Source: Ruminococcus sp. (GTDB lineage: Bacteria; Bacillota; Clostridia; Oscillospirales; Ruminococcaceae). Taken from it: a stretch of DNA of 64,000 nt. The position numbers and the translations under genes were made by a program. The DNA lies in contig JAAVHI010000026.1 in NCBI GenBank assembly GCA_014799785.1, positions 7,654-71,653 on the forward strand, given 5' to 3'. Of the stretch, positions 8,182 to 16,756 are shown piece by piece (position 1 is the first letter of the stretch; each line of letters opens with the position of its first letter). Below the pieces are notes generated by a model. It was not told the DNA's origin. It worked only from the letters and a program-made list of their open reading frames with translations, and ran no database searches.

Positions 8182-8880
8182 ATGATAACTATAGCAATAT
8201 GCGATGATGATAAAAGTCAAATTAATACGTTGAAAAAAATGCTGACTGAATGGAACAGCAATACTATTATAAATGAATACAACTCGGCGGAGCAGTTCCT
8301 GTTCAATTATCCCGAGGTTTCCTGCGATCTGCTCCTGCTCGATATTGAAATGGGCGATATGAACGGAATGGAGCTTGCTAAACAGTTAAGAGCCAAGGGC
8401 GATATGCTGCCGATCATATTCATCACAGGGTTTTCTAAGTATATCGGTGACGGCTATGATGTGGAAGCGCTGCACTACCTGATGAAGCCTGTGGACAAGA
8501 AAAAGCTGTTTCAGGTGCTTGACCGATATGCCTGCCGTCATAGATCGGAAAATAGAATAATTTTGCCAATCGGCAATGAATCTGTGCTTGTAGCTTCTGA
8601 TGATATTGTGTATCTTGAAGCATTCGGAAAGAAAACACAGGTCACATTGAACGATGGAAAAGAGATCGTCTGCACCTGCGGATTGAGTGAAGCTTCCGAG
8701 AAACTGGGGCAAGGCTTTGTTTCCTGTCATCGCTCATATGTGGTGAACATCGGAGCGATCAGAAAGATTTCCAGAACCGAGATCACAATGGACAGCGGCA
8801 AAAAAATACCGATTTCCCGCAGATCATATGACAGCGTAAACAGAGCATTTATTGAATATTACAAGGAGGCTCGAAAATGA
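8182..8880 (+). CDS. LytTR-family response regulator
   Basis: A 232-aa response regulator of the AgrA/VirR type. The receiver domain (about 1-120) has the acidic pocket at residues 8-10 and the phosphoacceptor D54 (LLLD). The LytTR DNA-binding domain follows (about 130-230; YLEAFGKKTQVTL, FVSCHRSYVVNIGAI). Such proteins bind tandem direct repeats and often control peptide or bacteriocin loci. The gene overlaps its cognate kinase by 4 bp (ATGA). The neighbouring ABC exporter pair downstream is the likely target (inference from position). Confidence 0.95.
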   Translation: MITIAICDDDKSQINTLKKMLTEWNSNTIINEYNSAEQFLFNYPEVSCDLLLLDIEMGDMNGMELAKQLRAKGDMLPIIFITGFSKYIGDGYDVEALHYLMKPVDKKKLFQVLDRYACRHRSENRIILPIGNESVLVASDDIVYLEAFGKKTQVTLNDGKEIVCTCGLSEASEKLGQGFVSCHRSYVVNIGAIRKISRTEITMDSGKKIPISRRSYDSVNRAFIEYYKEARK

Positions 8881-9605
8881 ACACAGCTGTCATTGTTACT
8901 CTCATTATTTTCTGCATCACATTGCCGGTAGCTGTATTTTTTCTTATCAGAAAATTATTCTACTATCTTGTGGATAGGCGTATCGCTGAGTTTCAAAGTG
9001 ACCTTATCAACAAGCAGACCGAGGAAATTCAGAATATGTACCGTCAGATGCAGGCGTGGCGGCACGATTACCGCAATCATATTCAGAATATGAAAAACCG
9101 TCTTGGAGGAGATCAGGGCGAGCTTGAACAGTATCTTGACGATTTGGCTGACGATCTCACGCAGGCGGATACCTCTATCCAAACGGGAAATGTTATGGCG
9201 GACGCTGTACTTAACAGCAAGCTGTCGGTTGCGGAGCAGAAAGGAATCCAGCTTAATATTAAGGCATATATCCCACAGGGTGTGGCTATGACAGATGTGG
9301 AGCTTTGTTCGATATTGGGAAATCTGCTCGATAATGCCATGGAGGCCTGCGAAAAATTGTCCTGCGATCAGCGTTTCATGCGGGTATATATTGATGAATT
9401 CAAGGGGCAGTTTTATCTTTCCGTGCAGAATTCCTCTCCCTCCGTCAAGCGTGACAGAGGGGCTTACCGCACCACAAAAGCAGGCTCTCACGGCTTTGGG
9501 CTGTTCCGTATCGACCGTATTGCAAAGAAATACGGCGGATACGTCAACCGTCAGTATGAGGAAGGGATATTTGCCACCGAGCTTCTTGTTCCATTAAATG
9601 GATAA
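8877..9605 (+). CDS. GHKL (AgrC-like) sensor histidine kinase
   Basis: A 242-aa kinase with one N-terminal membrane helix (about 4-27), a dimerisation helix with the phospho-acceptor WRHDYRNHIQ (H63), and a GHKL ATPase with the N box ILGNLLDNAMEAC (about 146-158) and a G box containing HGFGLFR. AgrC-type kinases usually have six or seven membrane helices. With only one, this one probably senses an envelope or membrane cue, or another protein, rather than a peptide through a multi-TM sensor. It is translationally coupled to the response regulator, and a terminator follows at 9630. Confidence 0.93.
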   Translation: MNTAVIVTLIIFCITLPVAVFFLIRKLFYYLVDRRIAEFQSDLINKQTEEIQNMYRQMQAWRHDYRNHIQNMKNRLGGDQGELEQYLDDLADDLTQADTSIQTGNVMADAVLNSKLSVAEQKGIQLNIKAYIPQGVAMTDVELCSILGNLLDNAMEACEKLSCDQRFMRVYIDEFKGQFYLSVQNSSPSVKRDRGAYRTTKAGSHGFGLFRIDRIAKKYGGYVNRQYEEGIFATELLVPLNG

Positions 9606-9629
9606 TTCTTGTTATTCACTCCGTATTTT

Positions 9630-9667
9630 GACCGTTCGTTCCGAATCTGGCACGAGCGGTCTTTTTT
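9630..9667 (+). terminator. Terminator after the two-component operon
   Basis: The stem GACCGTTCGT / ACGAGCGGTC (one G-T pair) is followed by TTTTTT. It separates the kinase gene from the ABC transporter transcript. Confidence 0.88.
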
Positions 9668-9693
9668 GTGTTATACTAAGGACAGAGGTGAGA

Positions 9694-9868
9694 AAGTTTG
9701 AAAAATCAAAGATTTTTCAAACTGCGAGTTTTGTTTTCCCCGCATCGAGTGGAACTCGATTTAATCTCGGAATTTTGCTGACGCAAAACCACAAATGACA
9801 TTTATGTCATTTTAAACATACGTTAGAAAGGAGGACACATTTTCCCTAAAGGGAAAATGGTCATAATA
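9694..9868 (+). repeat. Leader repeat, copy B
   Basis: The plus-strand counterpart of 7633-7768. It holds a perfect hairpin TTTGAAAAATC-AAA-GATTTTTCAAA (9697-9721), then GCGAGTTTTGTTTTCC, an extra segment of about 40 bp, GGAATTTTGCTGACGCAAAACC, a GGAGG and TTTTCCCTAAAGGGAAA. Both copies end immediately before the start codon of their genes, so the repeat supplies the translation signals. Confidence 0.85.
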
Positions 9869-11743
9869 ATGAAACGTGTTAAGATAGCGAAATACACCAA
9901 AGAGAAAAATAAAGCCGCATGGGATAAATTCAATGCGGAAAGAGCCGAAAGAAAATACGGCTTATGGGAAAATCTTCGGTATGTCTTTTCGCAGGCGTGG
10001 AAAGTTGACAAGTTCATGGTGCTGATGATATTTTCGAGCTTTCTGTTTGATAAGGGCTGGGAGATAGCGGCTATGTTTATGGACAAATATGTGGTGGAGC
10101 TTGTTCTCGGCGAACAGAGCAGATACAAGCTTGCGGCTATCGTCATAGGTCTGCTTGTAGGAGGACGGGTTCTTGTGTGGCTTAGCAGCGTCTCGTTTAC
10201 CTACAATTGGTGGGTCGGCAGCTTCCGTTTCCGCAGGCATATGCAGGGTATTCTTGTAAAAAAGAACGTCTATACCGACTATGAGAATAATGAAAAAACT
10301 TCGGTGAACGACGCGCTGAATAAGGCGAATTATGCCTCGGAAAACGTCGCATATGATACGCTGTACAATGTGAAAGCGCTATTGGGTAACATATTTGCGT
10401 TCGTTGCATTGGGCGGAATATTATCATTTCTTAGTCCGGTCATGGTGCTGCTTGTTGCTGTTCCGAGCTTTATAAGCTATAAGCTTAACAGACGCAAAAT
10501 GATGTGGATATGGAACATGGCAGATAACTGGCAAAACTATGACCGTCAGCTTAACTATATCAACTCGGCGTCTTCGGATATCTCTTACGCTAAGGATATG
10601 CGGATATTCAATCTGCCAAGGTTTTTCAAACAGGTTCTTGACCGTTCCTTTGCAAGTCGGCTCGATTGGTATGAACAGCAGGACGAATGGTCTTTCAGGC
10701 ATGACGTGGCGGAGCAGATCGTTTTATGGACAGGTTATCTTTGCTCCTACGGATATGTTGTGTACAAGGTGTTTACGGGAAATATCAGCGCAGGTGATTG
10801 TGTGCTTTATTTCAATGCGATATCGTTGCTGTCAAATACCGTATATAACATTGTAGGTAGCTACAGTGGGTTTCAGTGGTCGAGCGATAATATTTCATAC
10901 GCAAGAGAATACTGCGACATGCCAGACAACACCAACAGAGGCACGGGCGAGCCTTTGCCGAAAAACGATTATGAGATAGAGTTCAGAAATGTCAGCTACA
11001 CGTATTATAAAGCCGAAGAACCAACTATCAAAAACCTTTCGTTTACGCTCCATAAGGGGGAACGGCTTGCGCTTGTGGGTCTGAACGGCGCGGGCAAGAC
11101 CACCCTTATCAAGCTGATGTGCGGACTTTACGACCCTACCGAGGGGGAAATACTTCTGAACGGCAAGCCCGTAAATGCATATAACCGCGACGAATACTTT
11201 ACTCTTTTTTCTGCGGTATTTCAGGATATAAACGAGCTTCCCGTCAGCATTGCGGAGAATATTTCAGGCGAAAGCTACGAACGTACCGATAAAGAAAAGC
11301 TTACCAAATGTATGAAGCAGGCAGGGCTGTACGAAAAGGTCATGAGCCTTCCCGAAAAGGAAAAAACTCATCTTGTGCGAAGTATTTATGACGATGCGAT
11401 AGAACTTTCGGGAGGCCAGAAACAGAAGCTGGCTCTGGCAAAGGCGCTTTACAAGAACGCGCCCATACTTCTGCTTGACGAGCCTACCGCCGCGCTCGAC
11501 CCCATAGCGGAGCAGGAAATGTATATGAATTATGCAAACTTTTCAAAGGGCAAGGCAAGCGTTTTTATATCCCACAGGCTTGCGTCAACGCGCTTCTGCG
11601 ACAGGATAATCATGCTTGAAAACGGCAGTATAGCGGAAACAGGAACACATAGTCAGCTTATGAATGCAGGCGGCAAATATGCGGAGCTTTTTGAACTGCA
11701 AAGCTCCTATTACAACGACAAGGCGGTGAATGAAAATGAGTGA
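9869..11743 (+). CDS. ABC transporter, fused membrane and ATPase domains (first of pair)
   Basis: A 624-aa type IV ABC exporter half: six TM helices (about 40-330) followed by a nucleotide-binding domain with Walker A GLNGAGKTT (about 406-414), signature LSGGQ (about 512) and Walker B LLLDEPTAALDP (about 533). The start at 9869 is preferred to ATG 9857 because the identical leader upstream of the blaI-like gene places its ATG at the same distance from AAAGGG. The stop overlaps the start of a second ABC half, so the two probably form a heterodimer. The cargo is unknown; a peptide is plausible given the LytTR system upstream and the micro-ORFs downstream. Confidence 0.92.
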   Translation: MKRVKIAKYTKEKNKAAWDKFNAERAERKYGLWENLRYVFSQAWKVDKFMVLMIFSSFLFDKGWEIAAMFMDKYVVELVLGEQSRYKLAAIVIGLLVGGRVLVWLSSVSFTYNWWVGSFRFRRHMQGILVKKNVYTDYENNEKTSVNDALNKANYASENVAYDTLYNVKALLGNIFAFVALGGILSFLSPVMVLLVAVPSFISYKLNRRKMMWIWNMADNWQNYDRQLNYINSASSDISYAKDMRIFNLPRFFKQVLDRSFASRLDWYEQQDEWSFRHDVAEQIVLWTGYLCSYGYVVYKVFTGNISAGDCVLYFNAISLLSNTVYNIVGSYSGFQWSSDNISYAREYCDMPDNTNRGTGEPLPKNDYEIEFRNVSYTYYKAEEPTIKNLSFTLHKGERLALVGLNGAGKTTLIKLMCGLYDPTEGEILLNGKPVNAYNRDEYFTLFSAVFQDINELPVSIAENISGESYERTDKEKLTKCMKQAGLYEKVMSLPEKEKTHLVRSIYDDAIELSGGQKQKLALAKALYKNAPILLLDEPTAALDPIAEQEMYMNYANFSKGKASVFISHRLASTRFCDRIIMLENGSIAETGTHSQLMNAGGKYAELFELQSSYYNDKAVNENE

Positions 11744-13628
11744 TAACAAGGGCATAAAGCTTACCGCCAAGGAGCGGCGCAGCATCTTAATGCGGGCGAT
11801 AAAGCTCAACGAACAAGCAGATAAAGGCTATACGTTAAGGCTTGTCGTGTGTGAGCTCCTGTCGGTTGCAAATGAGTACTTATTTATATTATTGATAAGC
11901 TTTGTAACAAATGGAATTGCAGGCGGAATGGAGCTTAACGCCCTGCTTGCCTCAACGGCAGTTATTGTAGCTGTATGCCTTGCAGTACAGATAGCCGTTA
12001 AATTTATAAAGCGGCGTGAAAACAGCCATAAAGCAAAGCACGATATACGGCTTCGCAGCATGCTGAATGAAAAATTGATGAATATGGATTACGTACACAT
12101 TGAAGACCCCGATATGCAGAACCGTTATAATATGTGCATGGATTACCTGTTCAGTTGGGAGGGCATATCTTTCGTTTCGACAGTCACGGGAGATATTGCG
12201 GTAGCTGTATTCAGGATAATAATAGGCGCGGCGCTGATAATCCCGTCGGTAATACGCAGCAGCGGTCAATCCGGCTTTGCGGGGTTCATAACTTCCCCGC
12301 TGGGATTTTTGTCCGCCGTTGCTGTTGTTATCGTTTCGGAGTTATCCAAAAATATATATTTCAAAATAAAAACTTCTAATGCCTATGAAGATGTCGTGCG
12401 TGATAAACGGTATCTACTGAGCAATCGCACCTATTCGGCATATATGAATTATGTTGTAAACAATTATCGCAGCGGAAAGGAGATACGCTTGTATGCCGAG
12501 CAGGAACTGATATTGGGAGAGATGCGGCAATGTACAGACAGTAACCATAAGCTGTGGCGGGCAGCTTTTTTCAAATGGCATAAATATGGCATGGGTACTG
12601 AGTTTATGAACCTTATATCAATGGGTGTTATGTACGGTTATGCTGTTCTCAGGGCGATATACGGTACGCTTTCTGCGGGAGAGGTCATAGCGTTCGTTAT
12701 GTTGTTCACAAGAGTTTTAAACGGAATAGCGGGCATATCTAACGAGCTGATTAATTTCAGACTGTCAGCCGATCGTTGTAAGGACGTTTTCGACTTCTTG
12801 GATATCCCCGACAAGAAGTACAAAGGTACTATCCCCACAGAAAAACGCAAGGACAACGAGTACGAATTTGAGTTCCGCCATGTGTGGTTCAAATATCCCG
12901 GCAGCGAGCAATATGTTCTCCGTGACATAAATTTGAAATGGAGAATAGGCGAGAAAATGGCTCTTGTGGGACGCAACGGCTGCGGCAAATCAACGCTTGT
13001 CAAGCTTCTGTGCAGGCTTTACGATCCCACAAGAGGGGAAATAACGCTTAACGGCGTGGATATTCGCAAATATAATTATGAAGAATATATGGGGCTGTTT
13101 GCCGTAGTATTTCAGGATTCAAAGCTGTTCTCTTTCAGTGTTGCCGAAAATGTAGCGGCGAGTACGGAATTTGACCCGAAGCGCGTTGAGGATTGTGTTC
13201 GCAGAAGCGGGCTGTCCGAGCGTCTTGACAGTATGCAGGACGGTATCAATACTTATCTGTATAAGGATTTTGATGAACACGGCGTTGAAATTTCCGGCGG
13301 AGAAGCGCAGAAGATATGTCTCGCAAGGGCGGTATATAAAGGTTCTCCCTTTATCGTCTTAGATGAACCGACAGCCGCGCTTGACCCGATATCGGAGCAT
13401 GACATTTACACAAAGTTTAACGGAATTGTCGGCACGAGAACAGCTATCTATATTTCGCACAGACTTTCAAGCTGTCGCTTCTGCGATGAGATCACGGTTA
13501 TGGATAACGGCGAGATTGTAGAGCGCGGAAACCATAACGATCTGATCACAGCCGGCGGCAATTACAGCAAGCTGTGGTCGGCGCAGGCGGAGTATTACAA
13601 GGATACGGCAGGAGAATTATTTGAATAG
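11736..13628 (+). CDS. ABC transporter, fused membrane and ATPase domains (second of pair)
   Basis: A 630-aa partner of the preceding ABC half: six TM helices, then an ATPase domain with Walker A GRNGCGKST (about 410), a slightly altered signature ISGGE (about 517) and Walker B IVLDEPTAALDP (about 538). The ATG at 11736 is chosen over 11730 because GGCGG lies 9 bp upstream of it. The gene overlaps its partner by 8 bp, so translation is coupled. An ISGGE instead of LSGGQ would give asymmetric ATPase sites, as in many heterodimeric exporters. It is followed by two micro-ORFs and a DUF2441-like gene. Confidence 0.92.
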   Translation: MSDNKGIKLTAKERRSILMRAIKLNEQADKGYTLRLVVCELLSVANEYLFILLISFVTNGIAGGMELNALLASTAVIVAVCLAVQIAVKFIKRRENSHKAKHDIRLRSMLNEKLMNMDYVHIEDPDMQNRYNMCMDYLFSWEGISFVSTVTGDIAVAVFRIIIGAALIIPSVIRSSGQSGFAGFITSPLGFLSAVAVVIVSELSKNIYFKIKTSNAYEDVVRDKRYLLSNRTYSAYMNYVVNNYRSGKEIRLYAEQELILGEMRQCTDSNHKLWRAAFFKWHKYGMGTEFMNLISMGVMYGYAVLRAIYGTLSAGEVIAFVMLFTRVLNGIAGISNELINFRLSADRCKDVFDFLDIPDKKYKGTIPTEKRKDNEYEFEFRHVWFKYPGSEQYVLRDINLKWRIGEKMALVGRNGCGKSTLVKLLCRLYDPTRGEITLNGVDIRKYNYEEYMGLFAVVFQDSKLFSFSVAENVAASTEFDPKRVEDCVRRSGLSERLDSMQDGINTYLYKDFDEHGVEISGGEAQKICLARAVYKGSPFIVLDEPTAALDPISEHDIYTKFNGIVGTRTAIYISHRLSSCRFCDEITVMDNGEIVERGNHNDLITAGGNYSKLWSAQAEYYKDTAGELFE

Positions 13629-13680
13629 TTTTTCATGTTCATTTCATGCATGTCAGACACTTTGGGAGGAGGTGATAGCA

Positions 13681-13707
13681 ATGTTTAATTCAGATTTTAT
13701 TGACTAA
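13681..13707 (+). CDS. Micro-ORF 1 (MFNSDFID)
   Basis: An 8-codon ORF with a strong, well-spaced ribosome binding site (GGAGGAGGTGATAGCA). It sits in a segment of about 54 bp that is tandemly repeated with the next micro-ORF. It could be a real very short peptide, a translational-coupling leader, or a coincidence; the repeated pattern argues against coincidence. Confidence 0.4.
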   Translation: MFNSDFID

Positions 13708-13734
13708 AATTTATTTAATGCGGAGGTGATAAAA

Positions 13735-13758
13735 ATGTTTCATTTAAATTTTGCCTAA
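13735..13758 (+). CDS. Micro-ORF 2 (MFHLNFA)
   Basis: A 7-codon ORF with the RBS GGAGGTGATAAAA, the second unit of the tandem. Both units share GGAGGTGATA, an ATGTTT start, and TAAAATTTATTTAAT or a near-identical version after the stop. The third RBS of the series drives the DUF2441-like gene. Confidence 0.4.
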   Translation: MFHLNFA

Positions 13759-13788
13759 TAAAATTTATTTAATTCAGGAGGATTTATT

Positions 13789-14346
13789 ATGACTTTTTAT
13801 CATGTTGTTTCGGACAGACCCAAGCAAGCCGGACAGCACTTTGTACTGGACGAAAACCACCCTAACGGCGTGCACGACCGAGTGTATGCAGAGATGAATA
13901 CGGTTGAGGATATTTACAAGAACCCCGAAAAGTATAAAGGGGTAGAATTGAGCCATAATGTCGATGTTGTTCTTCGTGAGCTGGCATTGGAAAAGGTCAG
14001 AAAAGAAAAATATCCCCAATATCCGTCCCGCATGGCTTCGCTGTATGTTTCCCAAACATATGAGGAGGCTGAACGGTGGGGTGAATATTTTGCCCGCATT
14101 GGACGTCCTACTTACTGTGTTGCAAAGATAGAGGTCAACGGAAATTGTTATTATGGAGACGCTTATAAGTGCTTTGACGGAACTATTTCCGAGGAAGAAA
14201 ATCTCAGACTGGCAGAGATATATTGGTTAAACGGCCCGAATGAGGACGGTCATGAGCCAATAACAGAAGTGCTTGTAGACGGAGATATAGAAGTCGTTGA
14301 GATATTAAAAGAAATAAATGCAAACATTAAAGAGGAATCGTTTTAA
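13789..14346 (+). CDS. DUF2441-like protein
   Basis: A 185-aa soluble protein with the start FYHVVSDRP, a central RMASLYVSQTYEEAERWG and a late TEVLVDGDIEVVE. This matches my memory of the DUF2441 family. The spacing of H5, Y86-S88 and E160 resembles the H-Y-E arrangement of ADP-ribosyltransferase folds; that reading is an inference and may be wrong. The RBS CAGGAGG lies 8 bp before the ATG. It is the last gene after an ABC exporter pair and two micro-ORFs, and probably belongs to that transcript. Its function is unknown; toxin, peptide-modifying enzyme or immunity factor are all possible. Confidence 0.6.
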   Translation: MTFYHVVSDRPKQAGQHFVLDENHPNGVHDRVYAEMNTVEDIYKNPEKYKGVELSHNVDVVLRELALEKVRKEKYPQYPSRMASLYVSQTYEEAERWGEYFARIGRPTYCVAKIEVNGNCYYGDAYKCFDGTISEEENLRLAEIYWLNGPNEDGHEPITEVLVDGDIEVVEILKEINANIKEESF

Positions 14347-14518
14347 ATACGCTGTATTCCTCGGCTGTTCTGCCAAACAGTGAACTTATCCCGTAAAATC
14401 GGGAAATGCTGCTATATATTATAGGGCAAAAAAATAATGGCGACAAAATTTTACCTTTTGACATTTATTTATAAAGCCCTATATTATATATAATAACCTC
14501 CACCGAGGCAACATTTGC

Positions 14519-14557
14519 AAAAACAGAGCGTTCGATATTGAACGCTCTGTTTTTATT
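14519..14557 (+). terminator. Terminator
   Basis: A perfect stem AAAACAGAGCGTTC / GAACGCTCTGTTTT with a 6-nt loop, then TTATTTT. It ends the ABC/DUF2441 transcript. The rest of 14347-14518 is AT-rich with no gene seen. Confidence 0.9.
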
Positions 14558-14589
14558 TTAAAAAATATCATATTTTTTTAATTTTACTA

Positions 14590-14620
14590 TTGACTCTTCC
14601 GTTGGGGAATAGTTTATAAT
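14590..14620 (+). promoter_or_regulatory. MerR-type promoter with 19-bp spacer
   Basis: TTGACT (14590-14595) and TATAAT (14615-14620) are separated by 19 bp, longer than the optimal 17. A dyad ACTCTTCC-N3-GGGGAATAGT lies within the spacer. An over-long spacer holding a dyad is the hallmark of promoters that MerR proteins activate by twisting DNA. Confidence 0.8.
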
Positions 14621-14651
14621 ATACTTAACGTCAGCGAAAGGAAGAAATAAT

Positions 14652-15602
14652 ATGGATAATTTAGTAAAAATCAGGGATATATCCGTCAAATATAATGTAT
14701 CTGCCCGTACTCTCCGTTATTATGAGGATATGGGCTTGATAGAAAGCACACGAAATGACGACTACGCCTACAGACTATATGATGAAGACGCAATAAAGCG
14801 TTTGGAGCAGATTTTAATTTTACGCAGGCTTAATATCAGTATCAAGGATATTAAACGCATATTCAGCACCGCAGGCTCGGAAGTTGTTTTAGATGTGCTT
14901 GAAAAAAAGGTCGATAATATAGACGAGGAAGTTTCCCTTTTGCATGAACTGAAAAAAATCGTCTTGGAATTTATTGAGCAGATAAAAAGGTTAGATTTTG
15001 AAAAAGAAACCGACGTAAAACTGTTGTACGAAAAAGCGAATGATATTGAAATGCAAATCACAAATGTGGACTACAAAGGTAATTCAGCTTCTGTGGAACG
15101 TTTTTTTGAAGTCACCGAAAAGCTGAACGATAAAATACCAGATATAATAATCGTTCGTATTCCAAAATTCAGAGCAGTAACATCGGGCGCAATGTCATAT
15201 GAAGATGTCTTTGGGAAATTTCAGATATGGCAGGAAGCGCACAATTATTTTTTTCAGCCCATTATTTTTGACGCTCCCGATTTTCTTTGCGAAAATAACG
15301 GAAATCCTGAATGGATATGGCGCATTAAGGACGGAATTACAAAAGCTGACGCAGCTCCCTATGAAATTATTGAACACCCGGGCGGACTTTATGCAGTTGC
15401 GGTAAGTATCGACGGTGACGACGAAAGCGGTAATAAGGTTCTGCAAAAAATAGAAAAATGGATAGAAAAAACAAATTTTGTTATTGACGAAAGCCGCACA
15501 ACCTCGGTACACATGATTTATGCGGATGATGAAATAAGGAAAGGCCTCGGCTATCATCAACTTAATTTTTATGCGCCCATAAAGCTGAAAAATGATATTT
15601 AA
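14652..15602 (+). CDS. MerR-family regulator with GyrI-like effector-binding domain
   Basis: A 316-aa regulator. Residues 1-75 are the MerR winged helix (IRDISVKYNVSARTLRYYEDMGLI), then a coiled-coil dimerisation helix (about 80-125). About residues 155-310 resemble a GyrI/AraC-type effector-binding domain, as in BmrR-like multidrug sensors, with the end QLNFYAPIKL. The upstream promoter has the 19-bp spacer these regulators act on, so it probably activates itself and the following gene, which starts 17 bp downstream. Confidence 0.9.
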   Translation: MDNLVKIRDISVKYNVSARTLRYYEDMGLIESTRNDDYAYRLYDEDAIKRLEQILILRRLNISIKDIKRIFSTAGSEVVLDVLEKKVDNIDEEVSLLHELKKIVLEFIEQIKRLDFEKETDVKLLYEKANDIEMQITNVDYKGNSASVERFFEVTEKLNDKIPDIIIVRIPKFRAVTSGAMSYEDVFGKFQIWQEAHNYFFQPIIFDAPDFLCENNGNPEWIWRIKDGITKADAAPYEIIEHPGGLYAVAVSIDGDDESGNKVLQKIEKWIEKTNFVIDESRTTSVHMIYADDEIRKGLGYHQLNFYAPIKLKNDI

Positions 15603-15619
15603 AAAGGAATGAAAACAAA

Positions 15620-16711
15620 ATGAAATATTGGATAGAACGCTGGTCTCAGCTTAGAAAAAAGGAATTGATATCTTATCCGAACGAATTTCCAATACATGAT
15701 GTGTACACTGCGGCGTGTACGAATGAGGAATTAAAAAGCGGATTTAGGGAATTGCATGAAATTTTTACTCATTGCTATGAGGATATACTGAATGACCCTG
15801 CCGATATGCTGCTGCCGACTTATGATATGAATGAGTACGATTATTTTTCCAAGGAAGCAAGAACGTCCCGTGAGGAGTCCTATAAATATGCAAAGATTTT
15901 TTATGTATTGGGGTGCTCCGGCGAATTGAAATCGAACGGTGAATTATGTATTTCGTCAGACAAATTGAAAGAGCAATGCAAGACGTTGAAAATTACAAAT
16001 ATCGGCGCATTTCTGAATAAACTCGGCAATTACGGAATTACAGCCGAGGGACTTGTAAACGGCAAAATAAAAAGCAACACAGACATAATCGTTTCGTATC
16101 CCGATAATAAGAATGTGATAACAGCATTGTACGTTTTGTCATTCAAAGCAAATAATACAGACAGGTTTGCAGATTTTTGCAGGCTGAATTATAAATTGTT
16201 TGAAAGCGATTGGAGTACCGTTGAGTATGGCAGCGGTGTTGACGCTGTTTCCGACCTTTTTCATTCGGAACAGGACAGAGAAACGGCTCGATTAATACAT
16301 GAAGAGCTGCTAAAGCGAGGCTACTGTTATAATTTTCAGAGTTGGAATGAGGGTCCTCAAATTCGGTATTATAAAAAAGAGAGCGACCGAAACAGGAACT
16401 CAAACGCCGATTTTTGGCTTACCAGCATGGATACTGAATTCAGATTTTATTTTCGTATAAAAAATATGGACAAGGTTCTTGAGTACATCAAAAATTGTCC
16501 CGAAAGTGTTATCAGCAATTTTATGGTCAGTGATAATGGGTGCGCTAACAGAATTTCAGGAACCTGCCATTCGGGGATTTCTTACGAGCTTAATGGACAA
16601 ACCATATGGAGGTGCGGCTGCTGTAATCCTAATTTTCAGGTAACTCCTAACGCTCGGGATTATTTATATTATATCAATGCCGTGGAAATGTCGGGTAATA
16701 AAAAGAAGTAA
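15620..16711 (+). CDS. Hypothetical protein co-transcribed with MerR
   Basis: A 363-aa soluble protein, family not recognised. No TM segment is evident. The C-terminal third carries a cysteine cluster (CANRISGTC, then WRCGCCNPNF) that could bind a metal. The N-terminal part is rich in aromatic and acidic residues, with DYFSKEARTSREESYKY. It follows the MerR gene by 17 bp with an AAGGA site and ends before a hairpin, so it is probably the MerR target. The Cys cluster and MerR context could point to metal or thiol stress, which is speculation. Confidence 0.6.
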   Translation: MKYWIERWSQLRKKELISYPNEFPIHDVYTAACTNEELKSGFRELHEIFTHCYEDILNDPADMLLPTYDMNEYDYFSKEARTSREESYKYAKIFYVLGCSGELKSNGELCISSDKLKEQCKTLKITNIGAFLNKLGNYGITAEGLVNGKIKSNTDIIVSYPDNKNVITALYVLSFKANNTDRFADFCRLNYKLFESDWSTVEYGSGVDAVSDLFHSEQDRETARLIHEELLKRGYCYNFQSWNEGPQIRYYKKESDRNRNSNADFWLTSMDTEFRFYFRIKNMDKVLEYIKNCPESVISNFMVSDNGCANRISGTCHSGISYELNGQTIWRCGCCNPNFQVTPNARDYLYYINAVEMSGNKKK

Positions 16712-16714
16712 TTC

Positions 16715-16748
16715 ATATCGATCGTCAGCCGAACATGACGGTCGATAT
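16715..16748 (+). terminator. Hairpin after the MerR operon
   Basis: The stem ATATCGATCGTCA / TGACGGTCGATAT (one G-T pair) with an 8-nt loop is followed by a weak T-rich run. It is a likely terminator. Confidence 0.65.
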
Positions 16749-16756
16749 ATATTTCA

